Positions 22,426-34,049 of a stretch of 64,000 nucleotides of DNA are shown one piece after another (positions within the stretch are counted from its first letter, which is position 1; the number at the start of each line of letters is the position of its first letter). The stretch is from Anastrepha obliqua (lineage: Eukaryota > Arthropoda > Insecta > Diptera > Tephritidae). The notes under the pieces were generated by a model. The model saw only the letters and a program-made list of their open reading frames with translations, was not told where the DNA came from and did no database searches. The position numbers and the translations under genes are program-made. Location of the stretch: positions 21,116,001 through 21,180,000 of the forward strand of contig NC_072895.1 in the NCBI RefSeq assembly GCF_027943255.1, given 5' to 3'.

Positions 22426-25391
22426 TTTTTTTTAATTTAATGGTTTAATTAACTTTTTTGCTAGCAAACAAAAAACCTTCGTTTCAAAAACGGCGACGTG
22501 GCTCTGTAGGTAATCTATCAAGCTGAAAAAATCTTTAATTTTTTTTCGGATAAAAATTGCAATGTCTGGGGTGATCCAAACGTGGTTCACTCGTCTTTAC
22601 GTCCATAATATTGTACCTTGCGTCGGCAAAACTTTTACTGTTGGTTTTAATGAAAAGGGAAGCTACAGGATTACCAAAATTATTTATTTTCCTCAAACTT
22701 TATCAAAAAAATTATTTATTGCAGATTATTCCGTTCTCAGTGGTAAGAGCGAGTTTGTGTTTGCGCGGACTATACCGCTCTTGGTGAGAAGAGCAAGTTT
22801 TTGTGCGCGTGTTATTCCGTCGAATGATGCAAAAGGGTTTAATTATTCTTACAAGATGCAAAAAACAAAAAAAAATCGACTGGCTGAATGTAGCTAAAAT
22901 TCTACCAACTCGCACCTAAAATAATGTTGTTTTTGTAAAAAATAATATTTAATTATAAGTTGAGCTGTAAAATGGTTAGTTAAAATACTTATCAGTCTGC
23001 CCTCGTATATACACGATACATACTCGTATGTGTTTCATAATTATTGTTCGTACAATGAGAAATAAGTAGCTGAATTCGTGCGCTCCAAGGGAAAATATTT
23101 CGTTAAACAGAAATGTACGCACAGGTTCAAAAAAATAAGTACACGCGTATTTCTGCTCACTTTTAGTGGCTAAATTTTGTAAACAGTGATTTTTTGTGGA
23201 TATACATACAAACATATGCAAGTACACACTAATATTTTATTGCAAGATTAAAAAAATATGCAAATACTCGTATAATATCCGATCGAAAAGATGTAAAAAA
23301 TTTATATGTACCACCAGTAGACACAAAACTGTGTTGGAGATTGTGATAGTTTGGAGTTAAGTAGTGAGAAAGCACGCATTGTTTGTTGTTTGAAATCCAT
23401 TGGAGCCACATTAGAGTCATAAACTACTTAGGTTTATAAGTCTTATTAGCAAACACCCGGTCTGCGCTGTGCTGCCGTTAAGGTAAAGTATATATGAAAG
23501 AGTAGCGAACTACACTAACAAATCTGCAGATATAGAATTCAGAGAGCATACGAGTAAATTTCTCATCTTGGGTTTGGTTGCTTATTCACGCTTATCCCGT
23601 TTACTAGAGTTTGGCACACAGCGAACATACACACAAACAGCATGTTTTTTGTTTTTCGAGGGTTCCATTTATTTTTAATGATAATTAATAAATTTGATAA
23701 ATGCAGAGTGATAGTAAACATTGCAAAACTTTTATTAAAAACCAAGTAGGGTACTCCAATTCATATTTGATTTGTTGAAGTTTGAGAATATTTTAAGAAT
23801 TTTGAGTATTTTGGCTTATAGACGCGTCGCTTTTGTAATGCAGATGCGCCGCTCTCTCTCTCTTTCAGGAGAGATTAACTTCAAATAAAAAAGCCTGTAC
23901 TCATTCCAGCTAAGGATGATAGATACCAGGTTTGCTCGTTAGGTATGGTGAAAAAAAATTTTTTTAGGGGAACTTTGTTCACTAAGCTAAAATTCGCTCA
24001 GAACCGAATAACGGCCTCTAAAAAATGTTTCACCATGCATCGGAGCATTATTTTTTCCTAGTTATTAGCGTACATTTTTGGGGCTTTATTTTGTACGATG
24101 TAGAGAACAGAAGTGTACGCACCAATTATTTATTGTTTTTTTTTTTTTTCAGAGAAGAGATTTTCACCGATTTATCACGTCTTTTGCTAATTGTAATTGT
24201 ATGTACTCATTATTTTGACCATGAGTGTAGATAATTACAGACTTTTATTGAGCTTTTGTATGTAAACAGTTACTCTGCCAAAACCATATCTTATCAAGCA
24301 CACCTTTTCGGATAATATTATTGCTGGTTCGTGTTTTATCGTTATGCCATTTGTTTTCTTTGCATTTTCAAGGGATTTACAATTAAATGTACAAAACAAC
24401 TGAATGAATCATAGTTCACACTAATGGCCGCTTTAATATTTCTTATATCTTTATTACTAATTACAAGTCACAAAAAAAACGATTGCTTACGCTGCACACA
24501 AAATGGGCTGTTTGTTTCCATGTTTCTAAGATCAGCCTAATTAAGATTCAATAAATTGCATCTAAATTTCACAACTTCAGACATTCAAAACGCGTAAGAA
24601 AATTCTTTCAACCATATTCGGCGTAGAAAAACCACAAGCGATTTTAATTAAACATTAATTAAAATTAATTGAGTTTACCTTTTGCTCGGAAGTCATATGA
24701 ATAATGACCTAAAAACTCCATTGAAGTCTTCTCTCTTAAAAATTTATAATTTTTGCGTGCACAGCAACCTAAAAAAAAAACAAAAAATGTCAAGTCTTCT
24801 GAGTTAATTAATTCGAAGAGGCAAATTAAAGAGGAAATAAAAAATGAAGCAAAATGGCAAACTAGAAGAGAAATTTTGAATAGTTTAGAAAGTGAAATCA
24901 AAATCCAAAGAATGCTAATAAAAATATGCACGTATGCACGCATGAAACCTATATATGTGCATATATATGTATGTATAAATCCATATATAGGTAGCGAAAA
25001 ATTAAAAAGAAGATAGTGGCTATAAAAGAATAGCGCAGAAAGGGAAAGGCAATAATAATCGAAATGGAATTTTTTAAGAGTCAAAATTTCCATCTATAAT
25101 ACAATGTGTGTATGTATGTATGTATAGCAGAGTCCGTTGTTCGTAAAAATTGTAGCTTTGCCTAGAAATGACGAAATCAAATGTATGTGCATTCAATTTT
25201 ATTGAACATTATTGCCTAGTTGTAGTATTGTAATCGTGTAGGTATGTGAGTCAATAAAATATTAATTTTTACTTGTATTTCCGACTCTGACAGTTTTATA
25301 TTGCACTCGTAAAAGCGTCAGAACTTACAATTATTATGCTGAACGATTGTTAAGCGTTATTGAAAAAAAAACTTAAATTAATATTTTCAGT
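22426..25391. other. About 3 kb without recognised features
   Basis: AT-rich sequence with small CT (about 23850) and GTAT repeats (about 25107-25125). Open frames up to 142 residues on the minus strand (24665-25093) are hydrophobic, compositionally biased and without motifs; I do not regard them as genes. Confidence 0.4.
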
Positions 25392-25395
25392 TTAA

Positions 25396-26084
25396 GGGGT
25401 ACCGGTGGTCTAGAGCTGGACAATTTAGAATATTTTCAGGATTCTAAATATTTTAGGCTTTCTAAATTTTTTAGGCTTTTTTTAACTTCTTTTACATACA
25501 AAAATGAAAATAAAATTTTGTTTTTAAAAAATGAAACATTTTTTTTTTTTAATTTTAATAAATTTAAAAATGGCCTTCTGAAAACTGGACCTGGATGGTG
25601 TTGTCCATTTTGGCTCTTCTATTTATTTGAAACATAAAAATCAAAAAAATTATGAATCAGTATTACTGTAGCTATTTCCCGTACTAGAATAAAAATAAAA
25701 AAAAGTTGACAAAATAGGGCGGTGTTTTTTTTCAGTTTCTTAGTAAAAAAAAATATAGAAAATAATTGAAATAATAATTTGATTCTAGGCAGGCGATAGC
25801 CATTGTTATTGTGAACAACATATTAAAATTTCAAACGATTCGGCTGAATAGTTTTTTTTTTGGCAGCACCAGGTCGAAAAAAGTAGTTTTGAGATAATTG
25901 AGTTTAAAGTTTTGAGAGTAGCCGTGTGACAAATCTGACTCTACCTATTAAAACGGCTGTAGAATCGAAAATACTGAGAATATCATTTCAAAAATTTGAC
26001 AGTATATTCTAAAAAGCCTATTCTTTCGAAATATCGAAAAAACAAAAAATCGATTTTTTCAAATTTTTAGACCACCGGGTCCCC
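25396..26084. mobile_element. TTAA-flanked MITE (GGGGTACCGGTGG family)
   Basis: Inverted termini GGGGTACCGGTGGTCTAGA and GGGGACCCGGTGGTCTAAA are flanked by TTAA at 25392-25395 and 26085-26088. The 689-bp interior is non-coding and matches the copy at 57606-58655 closely (for example the ACGGCTGTAGAATCG block), including the GAGTTTAAAGTTTTGAG core. TTAA duplication points to mobilisation by a piggyBac-type transposase. Confidence 0.85.
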
Positions 26085-26096
26085 TTAAGTTATGTA

Positions 26097-27405
26097 CGAG
26101 GAGTGTTCAAAAAGTATCGCGAATTTGTGTTTTTTTCAAAAATTATTTATTTCCTCATTAATGTCTATTTTGTCCCTTTCAAAGTACTCCCGATGAGATA
26201 TTATGTACTTGTGCCAACGTTTTTTCCAATCTTCGAAGCACATCAAAAAATCATTTTTTTTATCTGGTTCAGCTCCTCCTTCGATGCCGTCTTTATCTCG
26301 TCAATCGTAGCGTAGCGTCATCCTTTCATGGGCCTCTTCAGTTTCGGGAACAAGAAAAAGTCACAGGGGGCCAGATCTGTGGAATACGATGTCTGTGGCA
26401 TCATTAGTGTGTTGTTTTTGACCAAAAAGTCGCGCACAAGCAACGGTGCGTGAGCAGGGACGTTATCGAGCCAAGAGCCAATTTTTGTTCTTTCACAAAT
26501 CCGGGCGTTTCTGGCGGATTGCTTCACGCAAATTGCGCATAACTGACAGGTAATATTCCTTATTGACCGTTTTATCCTGTGGCAAGAACTCATGATGCAC
26601 AACGCCCCTGCAATCGCAGAAAACGGTAAGCAAAACTTTTACATTCGACCGAACTTGGCGTGCTTTTTTCGGTCTTGGTTCATGCGGCAGCTTCCCTTGA
26701 GATGATTGAGCTTTGGTTCCCACGTCATAACCATAAACCCACGATTCGTCACCAGTTATGACCCTCTGGAGAAAATTTGGGTCGTCGCGAACAGAGCCCA
26801 ACATCTCATTAGCAATGTTCATGCGATGCTACTTTTGGTCGGATTTCAGCAGTTTTGGTACGAATTTTGCGGCGACCCGTATCATGCCCAAATCATTGAA
26901 AAAATCGAATGGCACGAGCCCATCGATATGTCTAGGTCCTCAGCAACTTCTCTAACGGTGATTCGACGATTGGCCAATACCATTTTCTTCACTTCCTAAA
27001 TTTTTTCGTCTGTTGTTCAAGTGCTTGGGCGTCCGGCACGCTTTTCGTCGTTCACATCTTCTCGGCCCTTTGAGAACATTTTGTACCACCGATAAACGTT
27101 GCTTTGGTCCAAAGTAGCTTCTCCGTATGACACAGTCAACATTCGGAATGCATCCGCGCACTTAATTTCGTTTTTCACACAAAATTTGATACAGGTTCTT
27201 TGATCCATCTTTTTGAATAGGTAAAAATCGAGGACGAGCCGAAACAGATGCAAGCAAAGCAGCTGTCAACAATTAACTGAACATTCAAAATGGCCGAACT
27301 TGTCGGCACGTGTGAGAGACATGAGTACCAACATATTGCCACAAAAAATCGAAAAACGTAACCTGCGAAAATTCAAAATTCGCGATACTTTTTAAGCATA
27401 CCTCG
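26097..27405 (-). mobile_element. Full-length mariner (DD34D), frameshifted
   Basis: Inverted termini of about 30 bp (CGAGG...AAAAAGTATCGCGAATTT) are flanked by TA (26095-26096, 27406-27407). The minus strand encodes, in broken frames, an N-terminal helix-turn-helix (MDQRTCIKFCVKNEIKCADA, YRWYKMF), GRPST, the first Asp in VITGDESWVYGYD, then DNVPAH and DLAPCDFFLFPKLK with 34 residues between the second and third Asp. All three catalytic Asp codons survive but at least three frame changes break the protein. At 1309 bp it is full length. It starts 8 bp after the TTAA of the neighbouring MITE. Confidence 0.9.
26493..26822 (-). pseudogene. Mariner transposase central fragment
   Basis: This is the longest open central piece of the mariner above. 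It reads from MNIANEMLGSVRDDPNFLQ through the first catalytic Asp (ITGDESWVYGYD, about residue 25) and the KLPHEPRPKKARQVRSNVK segment to REAIRQKRPDL, just before the second catalytic motif, which lies in another frame. The full family protein is about 340-350 residues. Confidence 0.85.
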
Positions 27406-27494
27406 TATTTATTAATTAACTATAATTGTGTTTATTAGTTGACTAAAAATAAAAATATACATAAATAAAAGTAAATATAAAAAAAACAAAAATA

Positions 27495-27730
27495 AAATGC
27501 GCGTACACTTATGTTCTCTTCTTATAATATATGTGGTGTCTTGATGTTGTTCCAGAAATAGAGGGACCTACTGTTTGTTTAAGTCGACTCCGAACGGCAA
27601 ATGTTTTTTATGAGGAGCTTTTTCATGGCAGAAATACATTCGGGGGCTTGTCATTACCTGCCGAAAGGCAAATCGAAAAAAACCTTTGCACAGTTGTGTG
27701 GAAATCAGGGATCTTCTAAAATTTTTGAAA
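27495..27730 (-). mobile_element. SINE fragment without tRNA head
   Basis: The minus-strand body and tail match the other SINE copies (CCATGAAAAAGCTCCTC, TTTGCCGTTCGGAGTCG, AAGTGTACGCGCATTTTAT). The tRNA-like head is lost or diverged beyond 27730. Confidence 0.65.
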
Positions 27731-28375
27731 AGTATACACTGTTTTTGGCGGAGATCAGACAAGTTCCCCACGCGGCATCACAATGAGTATATCTCACAGA
27801 AGAACCGCTTCAAATTAAGCTAAACTTTGACACCTTCTCGGAAGGTGTTTGTCGTACTAAAATCCAAAGATTTTTACACCGAAGACTTGCTTAAAATGCA
27901 AAAAGCTATTTCGAGCTATTCAATAGCAAAACAGCAGCGTACATGAAGTATGATTAGTTTTGTGACCAGTAATATTAATATTTACGCAAAAAATTTGTAG
28001 TCACATTTTTCACTTGCCTTAACACAAATGTATTCGAATGAGCACCAAGCGTGAGTCAGCACCTAGGAAGTTTGCGCTTTTCGAAAGCTTATGAGAATAA
28101 ACTAAAAGTGTGTCGACAGAGAATAAAATTCAATATTAATAAAAGAAAGGCAGAAAAAAGCAATTTTATACATTTTTACACATTTTACGGAAATACACAC
28201 TAATCTGGACTAAATTATAGTTACATAAAAAAAAGTAAATTAATTAAGAATTTCATTGCAATACTTAGGGTGACAAACGTGGAAATGATTGAAATGCTTG
28301 CAATATTTGCCCTGAAAAGATAAAAATTCATAAATACGGGATTTCAATAAAATATTTCCCGAAATATCAGATAAA
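27731..28375. other. No feature recognised
   Basis: About 640 bp of AT-rich DNA between a SINE fragment and a LINE. No coding signal. Confidence 0.4.
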
Positions 28376-29643
28376 GAGTTTGCCTTGGTTGCTTTCGTAG
28401 ATATTCTATATATCGACGCCTTCAACAATATAATGGCGAGCGCTATAGTAGATGCTTTAAAAGACTTTGGAGTTGAACCACACGTCGTAGCCCTGATAGA
28501 AGATATACTCGTCAAAAGAAAGGTAATGGCTAAATTAGGCAACACTACTCTAAGCAGATAGGTCTGCAGAGGCACACCGCAAGGCGGAGTCCTCTCCCCT
28601 CTTGTTTGGATTTTGGCAGTAAACTCCCTATTGCTGACCCTAGAAAGAGGGGGTTGCCACGTCACTGCATACGCAGATGATCTAGCAACTGCTTTTAAAG
28701 GCAAATATCCTAAAGGGAATAGGACTGCTAATCAATTTGCCTGCACTAAATCTCGTAGTGGCCGCCGCCTCGGCGCTTAGACTCAAAAGTGTGGCACACT
28801 CTGAACAGTCACAAGCAATAAATAGACTATTTTATTCCTAGACTCACCTTCGACAAGCTCTTCAAGACAAGTATACCGTCGGGAAGGGAGTGGCAGACAC
28901 TAAGGCCATGAAGAAGGGGGGAATTAAATTTTTATACAGACGGTTCCAAGTTGGTCGATAAGGTTGGCTATGGAGTATTTTCGAAGGAATTAGGACTGGA
29001 ACTATCCGTTCGATTACCAGACTACTGCATACACATGCCGTAACAAAAACGGCTATAAATGTATTCTCGGGTAAAGGTGCTGCTCTACAACTGCTCAGTG
29101 ACAAAAGTATCATTGGGATACCTATGACCACGAGCAAATTAATAACGAAAAACAAAATTATCCAACAGGCCATTAGGTCATGGAAAGATGAAGATACATG
29201 CCTAACAGCTAGGCTACTATAGCCGCAAATAAATAAGAAAAGGACAAAGGCATTGTTTGGCTTCTCAAGAGATCATACTCGAAGGTATTGGCTTGTGTCA
29301 TCGGTCATTGGCTATTTGGAAAGCATTCCTTGAGACTAGGAGTATTCTCCCATGAATATTGTAGAAGTTGTAGAGATGTCGAAGAGGAAGAAACAGTTGA
29401 GCACTTCCTTTACAATTGCTCAGGCTTAGCTAAAATCAGAGGAGGTTGTCTAGGTAAACAATTTTTCAATTTTCTTACAGAACTGTCTAGCTTAGGGATT
29501 AGACCAAACCTGTGCTTCATAAGAGCCTCAAAATGGTTTTATGAAGATAAATAAACAAGGCTCAGTGGCATCACAACAGACCTGTAAGGTCTAAGTGAGT
29601 TGGTCATACGGACCGACTACCACCATAACCTAACCTAACCTAT
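28376..29643 (+). mobile_element. LOA-like LINE with reverse transcriptase and RNase H remnants
   Basis: The plus strand reads LVAFVDI (RT motif A Asp), CRGTPQGGVLSPLVWILAVN (motif B), VTAYADDLA (catalytic YADD), then with frame breaks NFYTDGSKL and VGYGVFSKE (RNase H start), and CRSCRDVEEEETVEHFLYNC (C-terminal zinc knuckle). The final piece 29288-29554 is open. Stop codons (for example before the CRGTPQGG block) and deletions inactivate it. The 3' end carries GGTCTAAGTGAGTTGGTCATACG and the tail (TAACC)n. It is the most complete LINE in the window. Confidence 0.85.
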
Positions 29644-29884
29644 ACCGAAATTGAATGCGATATAAAAATGCATACTGAGGAGTTTTCTGAAGATTCTTAA
29701 TAAGAAGTTGAAAATTTTCATGAATATTTTTAGAAATTTGTTAAGGTCGTTTTGAATTACTTACAAAGTTTGGAACTTGGATTTATAATGTTTTTGTCAT
29801 ACTATACAATCTACTCTATTTACGAAAAAAAAAAAAATTAACAAACGAAATTATTGTGAAAGATAATTTAAATATCCATCAACA

Positions 29885-29958
29885 TCAACGCACTCCACAA
29901 ATAGTAGGGGGAGCTCGGCCAAACACCTAACAGAAAGAAGTGTACGCGCCAATTATAT
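29885..29958 (+). mobile_element. SINE 3' tail fragment
   Basis: The block ACTCCACAAATAG, GGGGAGCTCGGCC and AACAGAAAGAAGTGTACGCG is the 3' end of the window's SINE family, followed by an ATATAT tail. The head and middle are absent. Confidence 0.7.
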
Positions 29959-31299
29959 ATATAATATATAATTTATATATATATAATTTAAATTATATTA
30001 TAAAAAGATATCCGGACTTAATTAGGTGAGCTCAAGTGTACACCAATGAGGAAGCTCTTATTTGCAAAAATTATTGTTTTTCTAATGAAAGCAGTTTTTA
30101 GCTTTTCAGCGGCAGTAAAGAAGTGCTCGCGTCTATTTTAAAGCCGGTTATATTTATTTTGCTGGAAAGATTAAAAGATTTATTAAAAAGTAGTTCAAAA
30201 TATACTTTTTTAAGTTATCAGCTGGTCCTTGGAAAAGAATATATATTGTGAATTACAAATTTAAAGAACTTCAGAAATCACACTCTTTATAAAACGTTTT
30301 CGTGCCAAATAAAAGGCAACACAATAAACCGGGAGCTCTTTGCCACACTTTAGTACCGAAAAAATACCGTTACCAAGCACATTCTTAACAACTCGAATTC
30401 GATTTGTTTGCGTAAAAGAGAATCCGAGATGCCCATATCTTCAAGTGTTCGCCACGTTTGTAGCTTGACACCTGGCCGATGTGGTATCAAGTTCAACTTG
30501 AATGGAGTTGAGGGTAATTTTTCATGAATGCATTTCTTTGTACTTATGTAAAAAAAATTCACATGAAACCCGCCCATTCGAATGCTAATTACACAAACAC
30601 ATACGGCGTATTGCCTTTGCTTTCATTTTCTGCTTTTAAAATTACCAGAGAGAGAGAGAGAGAGAGAGGGAGAGTGTGTCTCAAGTAGGTGTTATAGCTT
30701 AAACGCACTGCATGGTTACGAATTTTCATATTCCGTAACTCCCCAACATACTTTTAATTAGAAAGCATTGTTTACTTGAGTGCAAGTTCTTGCATATCAC
30801 AGACTTAAGTCTTATATGCTTAAAAACAAATGTATTTATGTATGCACATAGCCATTTGTAAGGACTTGTGAAACAGAATTGTCAATGACTTTGTACCACA
30901 TAAAAAAAAATTACTAAGGTGTAGAAATGCATTATTCACTTTGCTATAAAAGTGGTGGCCAAATAATAGAAACGGTTTTTCTCTAACGCATGCATCCTTG
31001 AGAACTATGTAGTTCAACTTGTGATGTGTTCAATTGTTCAATACCTCCTCGAAATGTCAGATTATTCAAGGTTTTTAAGATAAACTTCTTCACCACTTGC
31101 CGCGTGAAGACTGCTGAAATACTTTTTATTAAACTTTACGCTCGTGGGGGCCCGCAAGCAATAATGATAGATTACGTAAGGCTTGGCCATCCGAAGTAAA
31201 ATTGTGTGTTATTGAGGATTCAACAGCACCATTCTGTTCGCTAAATTCACACGCATTCACACACTCGTGTGCAACGAAGTGTCATTGGTTGATTTTTAT
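29959..31299. other. No gene recognised; (GA)n at about 30643-30672
   Basis: AT-rich DNA with a (GA)n microsatellite. A minus-strand open frame at 30577-30350 (75 residues, containing RPGVKLQTWRTLEDMG) has a protein-like composition but I cannot name it. It may be a transposon scrap. Confidence 0.4.
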
Positions 31300-31590
31300 C
31301 GTATATCACTAACACAATCTCAGGTTTTTTGCAAACATACCCCCTGTTACATCAGCCAATCAGCTGATTCAGTCAAATTCGCTGAGAGCGAGATAACGGT
31401 CTGTTATTGGCCGCACCTTCGCTAATATTTTTACCTTGTATTGATTTTTTTTTCGTGTTTCACCAACACAACCTCGGTTATTTATATTCAAACCGCTGTA
31501 AGGGCCCCTCATGACGTAATCAAATCAGCTGATTCCTCCAAAATCCCTGAAAGCCAACTGGTCCGATGTTAGCCTCATTCAAGTATTAAC
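31300..31590. repeat. Dispersed repeat family X, tandem copies 2 and 3
   Basis: Two related units 165 bp apart: the palindrome AATCAGCTGATT occurs at 31358-31369 and 31523-31534. Each is preceded by a MACACAAYCTCRG block and followed by a CTCTCAGCG-related block. In reverse orientation they match copy 1 at 16225-16325. No coding potential is evident and the family is unknown to me. Confidence 0.65.
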
Positions 31591-31954
31591 ATTCTCGGTT
31601 ACTAGAGTTGAAATTTCATGGCCGTTATATAGTGTTCCAGTTGTAAATTCTAGTAATAGAAAACTAAACTACATTCTACCAGAAACATTTTGATTAGAAG
31701 CTTATTACACTTCTTTGCAGCCATGAAACCCAAGAAAAAATCTCTTTTGTATGTAAAATCAGTCGCTGAGTCCGAAAATCCACTTGTTTTTTCTGTCGGG
31801 TAAAAAAAAATTTTTTTTCTTTGAATCAGCAAATTTAACTGCCTTGAATTTGATATATCATTTATTTTGATCGGTTTACGTATTCTCCAGGTATTATCTT
31901 GTTTTGCTTTAGATTTCTTTGAGGTTTGCATTTCGACCTCTTGATCTTTTGTGC
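31591..31954. other. No feature recognised
   Basis: A minus-strand open frame of 93 residues (31931-31650) shows no domain. No repeat is evident. Confidence 0.35.
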
Positions 31955-32215
31955 CCTCTACTCATCACAGTACCTCATCCTGCCCCAGATCCCTTATTAA
32001 ACTTAGGATGGAGCTGGGTTGGGCTGAGCGTATGCGCCTTTTTTCTGGCTGCAAATGGTCGAGATGTGTCAACCTTCTTCGCGCTATAGGGCTGCATTCA
32101 AGAAGAAGGTGCATTAAGGTCTCCTGGGATCGGTCACAGAAACGACAAGAATCAGTGAACCATATCCCGATCATGTCTGCAAAGGCCTGTGAGAATGCGC
32201 GGTAAGAATTCTAAG
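31955..32215 (-). mobile_element. LINE 3' fragment with zinc knuckle
   Basis: The minus strand encodes CRFCDRSQETLMHLLLECSP and ARRRLTHLDHL, the C-terminal Cys-His cluster downstream of RNase H in insect LOA/I/R1-type ORF2. Only this domain and short flanks survive. Confidence 0.7.
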
Positions 32216-32479
32216 TTTATCCTTGGGGAGATTTGTGGGTTTTTAAACCTCTTTTGTTTGTATTTATCAAAGATGTATTTTTTTTCTAAGGGTACGATCC
32301 ATTTCTTTTTCGAAAAACATTACTAAGGACTTAAAGATATCAGACTTAAAGTCCTCTTTTCTAAACATATTCGCTGTTGTGCACGCTTCGATTTCAAAGC
32401 CTAACTTTCTATTCACGTATGGTATGTTTCCAGTATATAAATTTAAATAAGACAGAGCTGTACTATCTGTTACTTGTTG

Positions 32480-32690
32480 TAACGCTTTTTCCAGTCTTCG
32501 AAGCTCTTCTGATACAGGTTTTTTTGTATGGCCCTGAGAGAATTTTATCCCTTCAATTGTGTCAAATCTATTCTCCATGTGCCTTTTTAATTTTGGGAAC
32601 GGAGAAAAGTAGCAAGTCGCCTAGTCTGATGAATATGGTAGCTGAAGTTTGATTACTGGGATAAACCCCGTATTACAAAGGCGGTTGCGT
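32480..32690 (-). mobile_element. Mariner C-terminal remnant
   Basis: Minus-strand pieces KLKRHMENRFDTIEGIK preceded by a decayed PYSSD...FSPFP match the region around the third catalytic Asp of DD34D mariners. No termini are visible. The catalytic Asp position itself is mutated. Confidence 0.6.
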
Positions 32691-32900
32691 TTAGTCTCTT
32701 AATGAATTGGCTATCTCTTAAGTAGGATTTTTGAAGAGATACTGATTAGAAAATCATAACTCATTGTCCTCACACCTCCGCATTCATTCCAGTTAGTGGC
32801 CGGCAATACGAGAATTACAGCTTTGCTTGTCACGCAAAGTTTAAAGTTTACTTTCCAATATCTCGAAAAAGTGCTCCACCCTAATGCTCATGTGTTTTTG

Positions 32901-33145
32901 TATAAATGTAAGTTGGCGTGAGCGTTGCAAATAATAACAACAAACAGCATTGCTGAGTACAACAAACTCATTAAAGTATAGGAAACTAAAGTAAGCATTA
33001 AATGCCAGCGGAGAAAAAAGAAATCAAGCAGCAAGTCGAATCAAACATTACAAAGGGAGAAAAACGAAAACGAAAACACAAGCAGGAAAACACAACAAAA
33101 GATGAAATCTCAAGCTATTTACAAGTACTTTTCGCAGTTGATTAA
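32901..33145 (+). CDS. Hypothetical small ORF with upstream TATA box (possible alternative first exon)
   Basis: TATAAA at 32901-32906 lies about 100 bp before an ATG at 33002 in good fly context (TTAAATG). The frame runs 47 codons to a stop at 33143-33145 and encodes a very Lys/Glu/Arg-rich peptide (MPAEKKEIKQQV, EKRKRKHKQE, SSYLQ). A weak GT after SSYLQ would leave phase 0, compatible with the phase-0 acceptor of the Pkn exon at 43024. This is a speculative alternative first exon. It may be a chance frame in purine-rich DNA. Confidence 0.2.
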
Positions 33146-34049
33146 TGAGGATTGTTTTAGCTTTTTTTTCTGACTGCTATCCTTTTTCAAGTGCCACAAG
33201 GTTGAATACCTGTGGATGTACGAGTACATACACTATTGGTCAAAACTCTTTTATTTCTTTGGTAATTTTTCATATTATATTTTTGTGTATGTAATTTAAT
33301 TTTCATTTAATTTCTTTTAAAATTTTTTAAAATTTCTAAATAAAAGAAGATTCATGTGCATTCATTTTTGAAGTCAATAATTTCAGTTGAACTACAAGCC
33401 TAGATTTCTCCACATCGCTTAATACATAATTATTTATAATAGTTTTTTATAATTATGAACAAAAAAATAATAATAAAACTTAGTAAAACTTACTTTTGTC
33501 GGACTTAAGTCTCATGAAGTCTCAGAAGAAGTTGAAAGCAAATAAATACTTTTAAGCCCAAAGGTTTAGTTGCCAAAATTTCTGGGAATCTCTTATAGAC
33601 AGAGGATATTCATTATTAAATATATATGCATTTTCCTGACTTTTCAAGGTTTTTAATAAATTATTTCTTGGTTTTGCAAACTTCTCTGTGAATAACGAAC
33701 TGCGAGTCAATGCATGCCAAAGTGCGACAAATTAAAGATCAAGTTGTGGGGGTGGGGGGATTCCTTTGCAGAAAGATGGCGCCGGGTAGCACGCATATCA
33801 ACGCCCAAAGGGTTCGAGCTGTTTGTTGGCCTCCATACATGTTTCGGCAAATTAGAAATAATCCTTAAAGTACAATATTATTTTGAACAAACTCATTATT
33901 GTCTCTTTTAGTGGGCCTTTTTGATCCTTTATTTGGCAAATACCGAAAATGCCTTGTAAAGAAAGGTCTTAGAGCTTTATTCGAGTAATAAAAATCCCCC
34001 ATAACCTGAAAAAAGGAGTGAGAGTGTTTTGATCTTTTTTAAATTTTTT
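33146..34049. other. No gene recognised
   Basis: AT-rich DNA without transposon signature. A 65-residue open frame at 33714-33911 has no recognisable motif. Confidence 0.4.

Noticed and set aside
24665..25093. 142-residue minus-strand hydrophobic frame as a possible gene
   Set aside because: No motif, biased composition, microsatellite-derived segments and no splice or start context.
28240..28704. 154-residue minus-strand frame
   Set aside because: It is antisense to the LINE reverse transcriptase with TPQGG and YADD on the plus strand.
33714..33911. 65-residue frame as a small gene
   Set aside because: No conserved motif, no start or splice support, composition near background.
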